From Thraustochytrium sp. TN22 (Eukaryota > Sar > Bigyra > Thraustochytrida > Thraustochytriidae): 31,256 nucleotides of DNA. The stretch lies in assembly GCA_013306675.1 (NCBI GenBank), contig JABLUY010000336.1, positions 1-31,256 on the forward strand, read 5' to 3'. Positions 7,932-15,874 of this stretch are shown here, one piece after another. Below the pieces are notes generated by a model. That model did not search any database and was not told the origin of the DNA. It saw only the letters and a list, made by a program, of their open reading frames with translations. Positions within the stretch are counted from its first letter, which is position 1. Each line of letters begins with the position of its first letter. The position numbers were made by a program, and so were the translations under genes.

Positions 7932-8163
7932 GGCCAAAGTATGGCTTCGGTTCGTGGATAGGTATGGTATGGTAGCTAGCTACAAGAAGACCCGAACACA
8001 GCGCGCACGGCAGGCAGCCAAAGTATGGCTTCGGTTCCTGGATAGGTATGGTATGGTAGCTAGCTATAAGAAGACTCGAACACAGCGCGCACGGCAGGCA
8101 GCCAAAGTATGGCTTCGGTTCCTGGTAGCTAGCTACAAGAAGACTCGAACACAGCGCGCACGG
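7932..8163. repeat. 84-bp minisatellite, three units
   Basis: Three direct repeats start at about 7934, 8018 and 8102, each beginning CCAAAGTATGGCTTCGGTTC and ending AACACAGCGCGCACGG. The period is exactly 84 bp. Units 1 and 2 differ by only a few substitutions; unit 3 lacks 15 bp (an ATAGGTATGGTATGG segment) and diverges after its last GCACGG. Each unit contains a palindromic TAGCTAGCTA. Both the period and the deletion are multiples of three, so one plus-strand frame stays open through all units (about 7903-8229), but it has no ATG at its start and no known product. On the minus strand each unit carries GTTCGAGTC, a B-box look-alike without tRNA pairing. Confidence 0.9.
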
Positions 8164-8232
8164 CCGCCCTTGATATCACGGAGTCGTCGTCCTTTGCGGC
8201 GTCAGCGCTTGAGCACCACAGCGACGTGAAGA

Positions 8233-8809
8233 CTAGCCGGCGACGCGACGGTGACGGCGCGCTTCGTCCAGAAGAGGACCCAGGAAACGAGCCTCTTGCG
8301 CGATGAGATCGCGCTCCCAGGTGAACTGGGCTGTGCTCCTCGAGGCTGTGGTCGAAGACGCAATCTTCGTGAAGGCTGCCGCCGCAGGGGCTGCGCGAGG
8401 GGATCTCGCGCTGCTTGCGGAACTAGAGTGCGATGGTAACGGAGGCGGAGAAGGCGAGCGTGTGGCTGGAGCCTGAGCAGCTGCCTGCGGACGCGGGGGG
8501 CGCAAGGTCTTGGATGTGTTCTTGGCGCTCTCCGCGAGGCGGGCCGCGACGGCCTTGCGCTGTTGCTCCTGTAGGGCGGCTCTCTGCTGCGCACGTAGTG
8601 CCGGCGGCGTCCGCGCAGGCCTGCCGGCCTCTCCACCACCCCGCGGGCGCTTGCTCGGGCGCCCACGCAGAGACCTCCCGTTCGATGTCGCAGTGGTAGC
8701 CGTCGGAGCTTGAGCTGCCGTGGCACCAGCCAAAGAAGAAGAAGAAGGAGGAGAAGAAGAAGAGGAAGACGCTTGTGGCTGTATCTGTGTCGTCGGCCTG
8801 GACGCCCTT

Positions 8810-8842
<33 letters not shown>

Positions 8843-9201
8843 GCGGCGTGTGGTCTGGCACTGGCGAGCGTGGCCGCTGGTGGCGGTGGCGGAGCCGACT
8901 CGAGCTGCTCGACCGATTGCACGACGGTGATGGAGGGACGCGAGCGCTCGTGCACCTCCGTCGCCTTGGAGCGGCCGGAGACGCCGAGGCGAGCGAATTT
9001 GGCGCCGGGGCGCTCGCCGTCGCCGCCGTCCTCCTGCTGCAGCTGCACAAAGGCCGCGCGAGCGCGAGGCCCGGCGTTCGCTGCCGCAGCAGCAGCAGCG
9101 ACGGTCGCCGGCGCGGTGGCCTTGGCGGGCTCCGGTCCGCGGTCCGCCGGCGGCGCCGCCGCGGCCTCCTCCGCCGCTGCAGCCACGGGCGGCGAGGTCA
9201 T
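8233..9201 (-). CDS. Low-complexity basic protein, function unknown
   Basis: A 322-residue protein I do not recognise. Residues 1-50 are Ala/Pro-rich. A short, more complex block follows (AFVQLQQEDGG ... KFARLGVSGRSK ... SITVVQSVEQL, about 50-105). Then come a ten-threonine run encoded by a TTG-type microsatellite (8809-8842 on the plus strand), a serine tract, and a long Arg/Lys/Ala/Pro region with a predicted helix RAALQEQQRKAVAARLAES. The last 30 residues (FTWERDLIAQEARFLGPLLDEARR) look like an amphipathic helix and may be the conserved functional part. Basic clusters such as SKRPRGG suggest the nucleus. The ATG at 9199-9201 lies 146 bp from the start of the divergent acylaminoacyl-peptidase gene, so a shared promoter is likely. 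The stop is TAG. Confidence 0.65.
8809..8842. repeat. TTG trinucleotide microsatellite encoding polythreonine
   Basis: About eleven GTT/TTG units inside the low-complexity gene are read on the minus strand as ACA/ACAAC repeats giving a run of about ten threonines. A neighbouring GAA/GAG-rich tract (about 8736-8772) encodes a serine run on the same strand. Confidence 0.85.
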
Positions 9202-9347
9202 GGCGGATGAGGCCCGGAAGGATGGATGATGACCAAAACGGGTTTGGCGAGGGCGGCTTGGACGCGAGCGACCTGGGGCTGTAGGTCGCGGCGAAGTTGA
9301 CGTGAGGTGTAGGAGCGCCCAGCCAGCCAGCCAGCCAGGCAGACGAT
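9202..9347. promoter_or_regulatory. Likely shared bidirectional promoter
   Basis: Only 146 bp separate the ATG of the minus-strand low-complexity gene (9201) from the ATG of the plus-strand acylaminoacyl-peptidase gene (9348). Both core promoters and 5' UTRs must fit here or overlap the neighbouring gene. Four tandem CAGC/CCAG units (about 9318-9337) lie just before the peptidase ATG. No TATA box is visible. Confidence 0.55.
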
Positions 9348-11648
9348 ATGCAGCTCTCCCGGCGCGCCCGCGTGGCCCGGGCCCTGCTGGCGCTGGAGCG
9401 CGAGTCGGGCGGCGCGCTCGTGGGCGCCGACGTGCGCGAGACGAGCCAGGGCGCGAGCGTGGTCCGCGTGCGGCGCTCGCAGCGCGACCTGGCGCGCGGC
9501 GTGGACCTAGCGTCCACAAGGGACTTCTTCGTGCCGCCCAAGGGCCAGACGGCAGCCGTGGCGCTGGACGCGGTGCCGGCGGAGCCCAACGCCGGCGCGA
9601 AGCTCGTGCTGGAGAGCCGCTGCCCGGTGCCGGGCCGCGACGTGGCGCTGCGCGTGCGACAGGGCGCCAAGGACGACAAGGAGCTCTGGATCGAACTCTG
9701 GACGCCTGTCGCCGGCCTGCAGCGTGCCGCCAAGCTGTCCGAGGTCTGCAGCAAGGTATACAAGGACATCGTGTTTGGGTCCGTGGCTTGGGCCCGTGAC
9801 GCCTCGGCCGTCGCCTTTGTTGGCGAGAGGGCCGATCCCAAGGCCTGGGACAACGCGTTTGAGTCCGCGCTCGCCGAGGATGCGCCCGGCACGGACGCGG
9901 CGGCTTCCGCGGCGGACGCGCCCAAGCCCTTCGCCGAGTGCAAGCACGAGCACTGTGACGACTTCGGGGAGACGCTCGAGGGCAAGAAGCGGCCCGAGCT
10001 CTTCGTCTGGGACCTGAGCGACGCGCACAGCAAGCCGCGAGCGCTCCAGGGCATGCCGGCCGGCGTCGTGCCGGCACAACCCATGTTCGATCACGACGGC
10101 TCGCTCATCGTGAGCGGGATCGAGGTGCCGCTGCGCAAGCTGGGCCTGAACTTTTGCCTCAACCGCACCACGAAGCTCTACCGCCTGCCGGACGGCGCAA
10201 GCACGGGCAGCAGCGCAGGCGGCGGAAGCACCAGCACGGGTGCAAGTGGCACGGAGATCGTGGCTCCGGCAGTGTGCCTGACGCCCGACCTTGCGCTTGC
10301 CTTCAACGCCACCGTGTCGGAGGACGGCTCGCGTCTCTGCTTCTTTGGCCGCCGTGAGGCCTTCCTTAGCCACAGCGCGTGCTACGAGCTCTTCGTGCTC
10401 GAGGACGGCCGGCTGCGTACCATCGTGAACCGCGTGGCAGCCTGGCCGGCGGAGGAGAACGGCGCATTCGCCGGGCTCTACGGCTACCACGGCAGCATGG
10501 CAAGCGCCGGCTACCTCTTCGGGGGCCGCCGCTGGTTTCTGTGCCAGTCGCCGAGCCGCGGGCGAAACCAGGTGCTGCTCGTGGACCTCGATGCCGAGGA
10601 CGGTGTGAGTGTCGTGCGCCCGCTCGCCCGCGACGAAGGCGAGCTCGAACTCCTCTGCGTGCGCGGCCCGCTCGCGGTAGTGCGCTACTCGTCGACGAGC
10701 GTACCCAGTGAGGCCTATCTGGTGCGCTTCGGGAGCGAGGCAGCGCCGCTCGACGGCCTCCGGGCCGAGCTGCTCGATGCGGCTGCGGCGACTGCCGCAG
10801 GCGTCGACAGCCCGACCCTGAGCAGCCTCGGACAGGCGCGCCAGGCCGTCGTCACGCTGGACGGCGGCGCCGAGGGCTACCTGCACTGGGTGCCGCCGGC
10901 GGAGGGAGCGGCCACAAAGCAGCTGCCATGCGTGGTGATCATTCACGGAGGGCCGTTCAGCTCGTCGCCCCGCGACGCTTTCATGCAGATGCGCGCGTTT
11001 CTGCTCTCACAAGGCATTGCGGTCTTCGTGGTGAACTACCGTGGCTCGTTGGGCTACGGTGAGGCCTGCATGGAGTCGCTCGTAGGCCAGATTGGCGTCC
11101 TGGACGTGCAGGACTGCGGCGAGCTCGTGCGCGCTGCACTCGCGGCTCACGCCGACGTGATTGACGCTTCGCGCGTCGCCGTTTACGGCGGCTCGCACGG
11201 CGGCTACCTCACGGGCTGGCTCGCAGGTCACCCAGAGTACAAGGACCTCTTTTGCGCCGCTGTGCTGTGGAACCCGGTGCTGGACCTCAACTACAACCTG
11301 GTCGCCACCGATATCCCAGACTGGGTCATCGCCTGCGCACAGGGTCGCGACTACGACCCGACACAGTCGCCCGCGCTCGTAGACCATCTGTACCAGAGGT
11401 CCCCGGCGAGTGTGGCGGCCAACGTGAGCATCCCGTGCCTCACGCTTCTCGGTCAGAGCGACCTGCGCGTGCCGCCTCGCCAGGGCGTCTACTTCCACGA
11501 GCTCCTGCGCACGCGCGGCGTGCCGTCGCGTCTCTTCCTTTACCCGGATAGCGGCCATGCTATCGCGCCCACCGAGCACAACATCAACGCCACGCTCGAG
11601 CTCCTGCTCTTCCTTCACGAGCACCTCCTCCCCGAGACGGAACAGTGA
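9348..11648 (+). CDS. APEH: Acylaminoacyl-peptidase (acylpeptide hydrolase, S9C family)
   Basis: A 766-residue serine peptidase of the prolyl oligopeptidase family, close to the 732 residues of the human enzyme. It releases N-acylated amino acids from blocked peptides in the cytosol and takes part in clearing damaged proteins. The N-terminal two thirds correspond to the beta-propeller, including blades with CFFGRRE and YELFVLEDG, and the last third to the alpha/beta-hydrolase domain. The oxyanion region VIIHGGPFSS is followed by the nucleophile motif GGSHGGYLTG with Ser616, Asp705 in GQSDLRVPP and His737 in DSGHAIAP, in standard order and spacing. The ATG at 9348 opens directly on MQLSRRARVARALLALE. 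A Cys/His-bearing, acidic insert lies around residues 180-215. The gene converges on duplicated copy 1, with only 55 bp between the stops. Confidence 0.95.
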   Translation: MQLSRRARVARALLALERESGGALVGADVRETSQGASVVRVRRSQRDLARGVDLASTRDFFVPPKGQTAAVALDAVPAEPNAGAKLVLESRCPVPGRDVALRVRQGAKDDKELWIELWTPVAGLQRAAKLSEVCSKVYKDIVFGSVAWARDASAVAFVGERADPKAWDNAFESALAEDAPGTDAAASAADAPKPFAECKHEHCDDFGETLEGKKRPELFVWDLSDAHSKPRALQGMPAGVVPAQPMFDHDGSLIVSGIEVPLRKLGLNFCLNRTTKLYRLPDGASTGSSAGGGSTSTGASGTEIVAPAVCLTPDLALAFNATVSEDGSRLCFFGRREAFLSHSACYELFVLEDGRLRTIVNRVAAWPAEENGAFAGLYGYHGSMASAGYLFGGRRWFLCQSPSRGRNQVLLVDLDAEDGVSVVRPLARDEGELELLCVRGPLAVVRYSSTSVPSEAYLVRFGSEAAPLDGLRAELLDAAAATAAGVDSPTLSSLGQARQAVVTLDGGAEGYLHWVPPAEGAATKQLPCVVIIHGGPFSSSPRDAFMQMRAFLLSQGIAVFVVNYRGSLGYGEACMESLVGQIGVLDVQDCGELVRAALAAHADVIDASRVAVYGGSHGGYLTGWLAGHPEYKDLFCAAVLWNPVLDLNYNLVATDIPDWVIACAQGRDYDPTQSPALVDHLYQRSPASVAANVSIPCLTLLGQSDLRVPPRQGVYFHELLRTRGVPSRLFLYPDSGHAIAPTEHNINATLELLLFLHEHLLPETEQ

Positions 11649-11703
11649 GGCAGACTTCAATTCGCATCATTTTCACTTCTCGTCATTCTCAGCCATCGCA
11701 GGG

Positions 11704-13077
11704 TCAGATCAGGCGCTCGAGTGCGCCCTGCAGGACGCGAAGGTACGCCACGGCGCCCTCTCGGTCGCCGCGCTCAACGAGATCGCCGATCTCGTGCGTG
11801 AGCTTCTGCGCATGCGCAACGTCCTCGAGCGGGATGCGGCGGGCCACCTCGGGCTCCTCCGAGGCGGTCGGGCAGACGCTGCTGCTCGACGAGCTCGTGC
11901 GGCTGCGCGTGAGGCGCCGCGCCGACTTCAGGGTCGTCTCCGACGCCGCGTCGGAGTCAGCGCGCGCGCGCTTCGAGCTGCGCTCCACCGGCGGCGAGGC
12001 CTTGTCCAGAATGTGCGCCGTCATGGCGGCGTCGAAGAAAAAGGGCTCGCTGCCCTGCGGCCCGAAGCTCGCCTTGGTCGCCGCGACCTTGTCCGCGTAC
12101 GCGTCCATGATGGCCTCCTGGTCGACGGCCGGGTTGCTGTACTTGTTGTTCTTCTTGGACCCCACGCGGAAAGTCCACGAGGTGATCTGCAGGTTGCCGC
12201 ACGACGCGCGCACCGTGTAGGTGCCGGTGGAGTGCTTGCGGTCGGCCGTGGCCTCCAGCATGACCAGGGACGGGTCGCGCGAGTGCCGCACCAAGCCGCA
12301 CTCCTTGAAGGGCAAGGTGGTGCCCGGGGACGCGGCCATCCTCTCCGGGCACTCCAGGCTGATCTTGTTGCCCACCACGGAGGCCTTGGGGATCAGGGTC
12401 TGCACGGCTTCGGCGTCGGCCAGGAACTCGAGCTTCAGGTCGGCCAGGGCCTCCGGGCACGGCAGGCGCAGCACCATGAGCGTGTCGGCCAGCGCGCGGA
12501 GCTCCTTGCAGAGGAGGCGCGTGGGCTGCTGCAAGATGCTCAGCCGCGGCAGAGACGGCGGCGACGGCGGTGCGCGCAGCAGTTCGTCCTCCAGCTGGGG
12601 CGGGACGGGCTGCGGCCGCGGAGTCTGCGGCTGCAGTTCCTCACAGTCGAGCAGCTCAGACAAATCGTCGCCCGGGCAAGCCAGCAGTGTCATCGCCTGC
12701 GGCAGCAGCTCCTCATGCGGCGTCATCGCCTGCGGCAGCAGCTCCTCATTTGCCAGCATCGCCTGTGGCAGCAGCTCCTCATGCGGCGTCATCGCCTGCG
12801 GCAGCAGCTTCTCATTTGCCAGCATCCTCTGTGGCAGCAGCTCCTCATGCGGCGTCATCGCCTGCGGCAGCAGCTCCTCATTTGCCAACATCGTCTGTGG
12901 CAGCAGCTCCTCATCCAGCTGGTCGAACGACATGTCGCCCGAGAAGAGATCCTCCATCATCGGCAGCGGCGACGATGGCGGCATGCAGAAGCCCGAGTCC
13001 GGGAGGTCTCGGAGGAGCACGATGTCCACGGCGCCACCGTCCACCATGATGTCAGAAGCCACGAGCGTCTCCTCCAT
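11704..13077 (-). CDS. Unknown nuclear-looking protein, tandem copy 1, with 11-residue repeats
   Basis: A 457-residue protein I do not recognise, one of two tandem copies. It has an acidic-hydrophobic N-terminus (MMEDLFSGDMSFDQL), then residues 56-130 with nearly seven 11-residue units alternating EELLPQAMTPH and EELLPQAMLAN. A Pro-rich stretch follows (150-178). The central region, about 180-350, has beta-strand-like segments (KISLEC, LVMLEATA, GTYTVRAS, WTFRVGSKK). A basic cluster SKRARA lies near 368, then a Ser run, and a C-terminal helix (IPLEDVAHAQKL to GALERLI). Activation-like N-terminus, proline linker, beta-rich core and basic signal would suit a transcription regulator, but that is inference from composition. 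The start ATG (13075-13077) and flanks are shared with copy 2. Confidence 0.8.
   Translation of the reverse strand: MEETLVASDIMVDGGAVDIVLLRDLPDSGFCMPPSSPLPMMEDLFSGDMSFDQLDEELLPQTMLANEELLPQAMTPHEELLPQRMLANEKLLPQAMTPHEELLPQAMLANEELLPQAMTPHEELLPQAMTLLACPGDDLSELLDCEELQPQTPRPQPVPPQLEDELLRAPPSPPSLPRLSILQQPTRLLCKELRALADTLMVLRLPCPEALADLKLEFLADAEAVQTLIPKASVVGNKISLECPERMAASPGTTLPFKECGLVRHSRDPSLVMLEATADRKHSTGTYTVRASCGNLQITSWTFRVGSKKNNKYSNPAVDQEAIMDAYADKVAATKASFGPQGSEPFFFDAAMTAHILDKASPPVERSSKRARADSDAASETTLKSARRLTRSRTSSSSSSVCPTASEEPEVARRIPLEDVAHAQKLTHEIGDLVERGDREGAVAYLRVLQGALERLI
12687..12912 (-). repeat. 33-bp coding repeat in two alternating types (66-bp higher-order unit)
   Basis: Nearly seven tandem 33-bp units encode EELLPQAM followed alternately by TPH or LAN. 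Because the two types alternate, the array probably grew by duplication of a 66-bp pair. Units differ by single substitutions, for example EK for EE and QR for QA. The paralogous gene at 14082-15230 has only one EELLPQA unit at the matching place, so expansion happened after, or contraction after, the gene duplication. Confidence 0.92.
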
Positions 13078-13688
13078 CCTTTCGACTCCTTGAATTGCCC
13101 TGGGTTGCCTTGCGCTCGTTGGTTCTTGGCGAGAGCTCCTTCTCTATCTAGCTGGTAGAGATGTGTTGCGGGTTTGCCTGCCCCGCTGCGGCGCACCCGA
13201 CCTTGTCGCGTCCCGCGCGTGGAAGTCCTGCCCGTGTTTCCGTGCCGCAGCGATCGCCGCTTTCAGGTTTCTTTGCCACGCTCTCGTTCCAGGTCTGCCG
13301 GTGCGGCGGCGGCGGCGCGCGCGCGCGAGCGCGACGGCGTCGCGCTGCGGGGCGCGCCCTCCCGCGCGCCGCCGCCGCGCCCCCCGCGCGCCGCCGCCGC
13401 GCCTCGCGCGGGCCGCCGCCTGGCCCCCCGCATGGCTACCGCCGGACTCCCGTTTTGCGAGTCTGGGCTCCCGCGCGCTCCGGCCTCTCCCGCCCCTCTC
13501 CCGGCTCCCGAGGACAGCGCAGCGCGAGCGCGAGCGCGAGCTGCCTCGGTCAGGCTCGCTGCGAGCTGCTCGCAGGCGTGACCGCTGGCAGGCGCGACTG
13601 CACGCAAGTGAATGACCTTGGCCGAGGACGAGCTCTGGAGTCTGCCTCGGTTGCGTGCGCCACGCTCAGGATCTCTTCGCTGCGCTCA

Positions 13689-13709
13689 CTAGCTAGCTAG
13701 CTAGCTAGC
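13689..13709. repeat. CTAG tetranucleotide microsatellite
   Basis: Five tandem CTAG/AGCT units form a perfect self-complementary run. The same TAGCTAGCTA string appears in each unit of the 84-bp minisatellite near 7970-8130. Confidence 0.9.
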
Positions 13710-13758
13710 AAGAGGATCCCATCACTGCGCTCGTGCCGCACGCTCACCCAACGCGCCC

Positions 13759-13950
13759 TTGGCCGTGGCGATCGCGCGCGACCAGAGCGCCTCGCTGCGT
13801 CGGCGGTGCGGGTCTCTGGCCAGGCGAGCTACTCCACGCGCGACGACCCCGCCTACCCGGACAACGGCCATTTCCCCTCGCACTGGCAGTACGAGGTGCT
13901 CAACATGCTTGCCTTGCGCAGGTCGCACTTCCTCGTCAAACAGAAACACC
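13759..13950 (+). other. Coding-like fragment of unknown origin
   Basis: Two overlapping plus-strand frames look coding. One reads AVAIARDQSASLRR (about 13759-13803). The next, from about 13806, reads GQASYSTRDDPAYPDNGHF then HWQYEVLNMLALRRSHFLVK, with mostly G/C third positions up to about 13940. There is no clear ATG and the frames are not joined. It may be an exon or a decayed fragment of a gene that once lay divergent to copy 1; copy 2 has nothing like it. I do not recognise the protein. Confidence 0.3.
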
Positions 13951-14081
13951 AAGCTCAACATCTTCATCAATCAAACAGTTTCCATCAACCATGGCAATCA
14001 AACAGTTTCCCTTTTATTATTCATGACAACAGCGGCGCGGCGGCGCCGGCGCGAGAAGAGCTCAAGCTCGCTCAAGCTCAA

Positions 14082-15230
14082 TCAAACCAGACGCTCGAGC
14101 GCGCCCTGGAGGACGCGAAGGTACGCGACAGCACCCTCTTCGTCGCCGCGCTCAACGAGATCGCCGATCTCGCGCGCGAGCTTCTGCGCAAGCGCAACCT
14201 CCTCGAGCGGGATGCGGGCCACGGCGGTCGGGCAGACGCTGCTGCTCGACGAGCTCGTGCGGGTGAGGCGCGCCGATTTCTTCAGGGTCGTCTCCGACGC
14301 CGCGTCGGAGTCGGCGCGCGCGCGCTTCGACCTGCGCTCCGCCACCACCGGCGGCGAGGCCTTGTCCAGAATGTGCGCTGTCATGGCGGCGTCGAAGAAA
14401 AAGGGCTCGCCGCCCTGCGGCCCGAAGCTCGCCTTGGTCGCCGCGACGTTGCCCGCGTACTCCTTCATGATGGCCTTCTGGTTGACGGCCGGGTTGCTGT
14501 ACTTCTTGTTCTTCTTGGACCGCACGCAGAAAGTCCACGAGGTGATCTGCAGGTTGCCGCACGACGCGCGCACCGTGTAGGTGCCGGTGGAGTGCTTGCG
14601 GTTGGCCGTGGCCTCCAGCATGACCAGGCACGGGTCGCGCGAGTGCCGCACCAAGCCGCAATCCTTGAAGGGCAAGGTGGTGCCCGGCGACGCGGGGCAC
14701 TCCAGGCTGATCTTGTTGCCCACCGTGGAGGCCTTGGGGATCAGGGTCTGCACGGCTTCGGCGTCGGCCAGGAACTCGAGCCTCAGGTCGGCCAGGGCCT
14801 CCGGGCACGGCAGGCGCAGCACCATGAGGGTGTCGGCCAGCGCGCGGAGCTCCTTGCAGAGGAGGCGCGTGGGCTGCTGCAAGATGCTCAGCTGCCGCGG
14901 CGACGGCGGCGACGGCGGCGCGCGCGGCAGTTCGTCCTCCAGCTGGGGCGGGACGGGCTGCGGCCGCGGAGTTTGCGGCTGCAGGTCCTCACAGCCGCCG
15001 AGCAGCTCAGACAAATCGTCGACGAGGCAAGACTGCGTCGACACCGCCTGCGGCAGCAGCTCCTCACTCACTTGGTCGAACGACATGCCGCTCGAGAGGA
15101 AATCCTCCATCATCGGCAGCGGCGACATTGGCGGCATGGAGAAGGCCGACTCCGAGAGGTCTCGAAGGAGCGCGATGTCCACGGCGTCGCCGCCCACCAT
15201 GATGCCAGAAGCCACGAGCGTCTCCTCCAT
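14082..15230 (-). CDS. Unknown nuclear-looking protein, tandem copy 2
   Basis: A 382-residue paralogue of the gene at 11704-13077, in direct orientation and sharing its start context, Pro-rich segment, beta-rich core (GNKISLEC, LVMLEATA, GTYTVRAS, WTFCVRSKKN), basic cluster, Ser run and C-terminal helix ending GALERLV. It has a single EELLPQA unit where copy 1 has nearly seven, and small in-frame length differences, for example loss of ERMA near the middle and a shorter segment before the last helix. In stretches I compared by eye, such as 12007-12090 against 14361-14445, the DNA differs at only a few sites per 85 bases, so the duplication looks recent. Both frames are intact. Function unknown; the regulator-like layout is inferred only from composition. 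Confidence 0.8.
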   Translation of the reverse strand: MEETLVASGIMVGGDAVDIALLRDLSESAFSMPPMSPLPMMEDFLSSGMSFDQVSEELLPQAVSTQSCLVDDLSELLGGCEDLQPQTPRPQPVPPQLEDELPRAPPSPPSPRQLSILQQPTRLLCKELRALADTLMVLRLPCPEALADLRLEFLADAEAVQTLIPKASTVGNKISLECPASPGTTLPFKDCGLVRHSRDPCLVMLEATANRKHSTGTYTVRASCGNLQITSWTFCVRSKKNKKYSNPAVNQKAIMKEYAGNVAATKASFGPQGGEPFFFDAAMTAHILDKASPPVVAERRSKRARADSDAASETTLKKSARLTRTSSSSSSVCPTAVARIPLEEVALAQKLAREIGDLVERGDEEGAVAYLRVLQGALERLV

Positions 15231-15874
15231 CCTTTCGACCCCTTGAATTGCCTTGGGCTGCCTTGTGGTCCTTGGTACTTGGCGTGAGCTCTAGTAGCTA
15301 GATGTGTTGCGGGTTTGCCGCTGCGGCGCACCAGACCTCCGTCGCGTCCCGCGCGCGGAGGATGCCTTGCCCGTCGATCGCGGCGCCGTCGATCGGCGGC
15401 CTCGATTGCCGCGCGCCGGTTTGCCGCGCTCAGTTCCGGGTCTGCCGGCGCGGCGGCGGCGGCGCGCGCGCGAGGGCGGCAGCGTCGCGGCGGCGGCCCG
15501 CGCCCTCCCGCGCGCCGCCGCCTCGCCGCCCGCGCGCCGCCGCCGCGCAGCCCGCGCGCCGTCGCCTGGGCCCCGGCATGGCTACCGCCGGACTCCCGGG
15601 CTGGCGAGACGGGCTCCCGCGCGCTCCCGCGCTCCCGCGGGGCGCGCTGCGCTGCCTCGGTCGGGCTCGAAGACCTCGGCGCGCGCGCTGGCGCTCGCCT
15701 CCTGCTCGCGCTGCGCAGCGCTGGCTGCGTCGGGCTCCCTCTGCGCTCCTGGCGCGCCGCTCGCTGCGCTCCTGGCGCGCCGTCTGCACGCAGAACCTGA
15801 ACGCGAGCAGGTACAAGGCGAGCGACAGCAAAGCAAAGGTGGAGCATAGGAGCCTGAGAGACCGGAGCGAGATC
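15231..15874. promoter_or_regulatory. Divergent spacer between copy 2 and the small membrane protein gene
   Basis: These 644 bp lie between two divergent ATGs. The part from 15231 to about 15690 is paralogous to the flank of copy 1, so the duplication carried the promoter. A plus-strand ATG at 15578 (reading MATAGLP) is in frame with the downstream membrane protein and would add 99 Arg-rich residues; the matching ATG in the other copy (13432) leads to a short, unrelated frame. I therefore treat this as leader sequence rather than coding, though an Arg-rich targeting extension cannot be excluded. No TATA box seen. Confidence 0.5.

Larger units (their letters stand above)
7538..8232. other. Spacer between two minus-strand genes, with purine repeat and minisatellite
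   Basis: This is the 5' flank of the SAXO gene and the 3' flank of the low-complexity gene ending at 8233. A GAGGA pentamer repeat spans 7764-7788. The 84-bp minisatellite occupies about 7932-8163 and is listed separately. The nearest 200 bp to the SAXO ATG are GC-rich leader. I see no recognisable gene outside the repeat. Confidence 0.5.
13078..14081. other. Spacer between tandem copies: duplicated 5' flank plus unique segment
   Basis: From 13078 to about 13580 the sequence is the 5' flank of copy 1 and is paralogous to 15231 to about 15690: both share the CTTGAATTGCC block next to the ATG, the AGATGTGTTGCGGGTTTGCC block and a GGCTACCGCCGGACTCCCG block. Beyond that the sequence is unique. 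It holds a CTAG/AGCT tetranucleotide repeat (13689-13709), a coding-like fragment (about 13759-13950, listed separately) and a lower-GC patch (13940-14030) that is probably the 3' flank of copy 2. Confidence 0.6.

Noticed and set aside
7991-8160. Repeated GTTCGAGTC on the minus strand of the minisatellite as tRNA or SINE remnants
   Set aside because: No T-stem pairing, no A box at the right distance and no A-rich tail or target duplication; the array is better described as a plain minisatellite.
9507-10946. 479-codon minus-strand frame inside acylaminoacyl-peptidase
   Set aside because: Antisense shadow of a complete S9C peptidase; its translation is Arg/Ala/His/Gln-rich without any domain.
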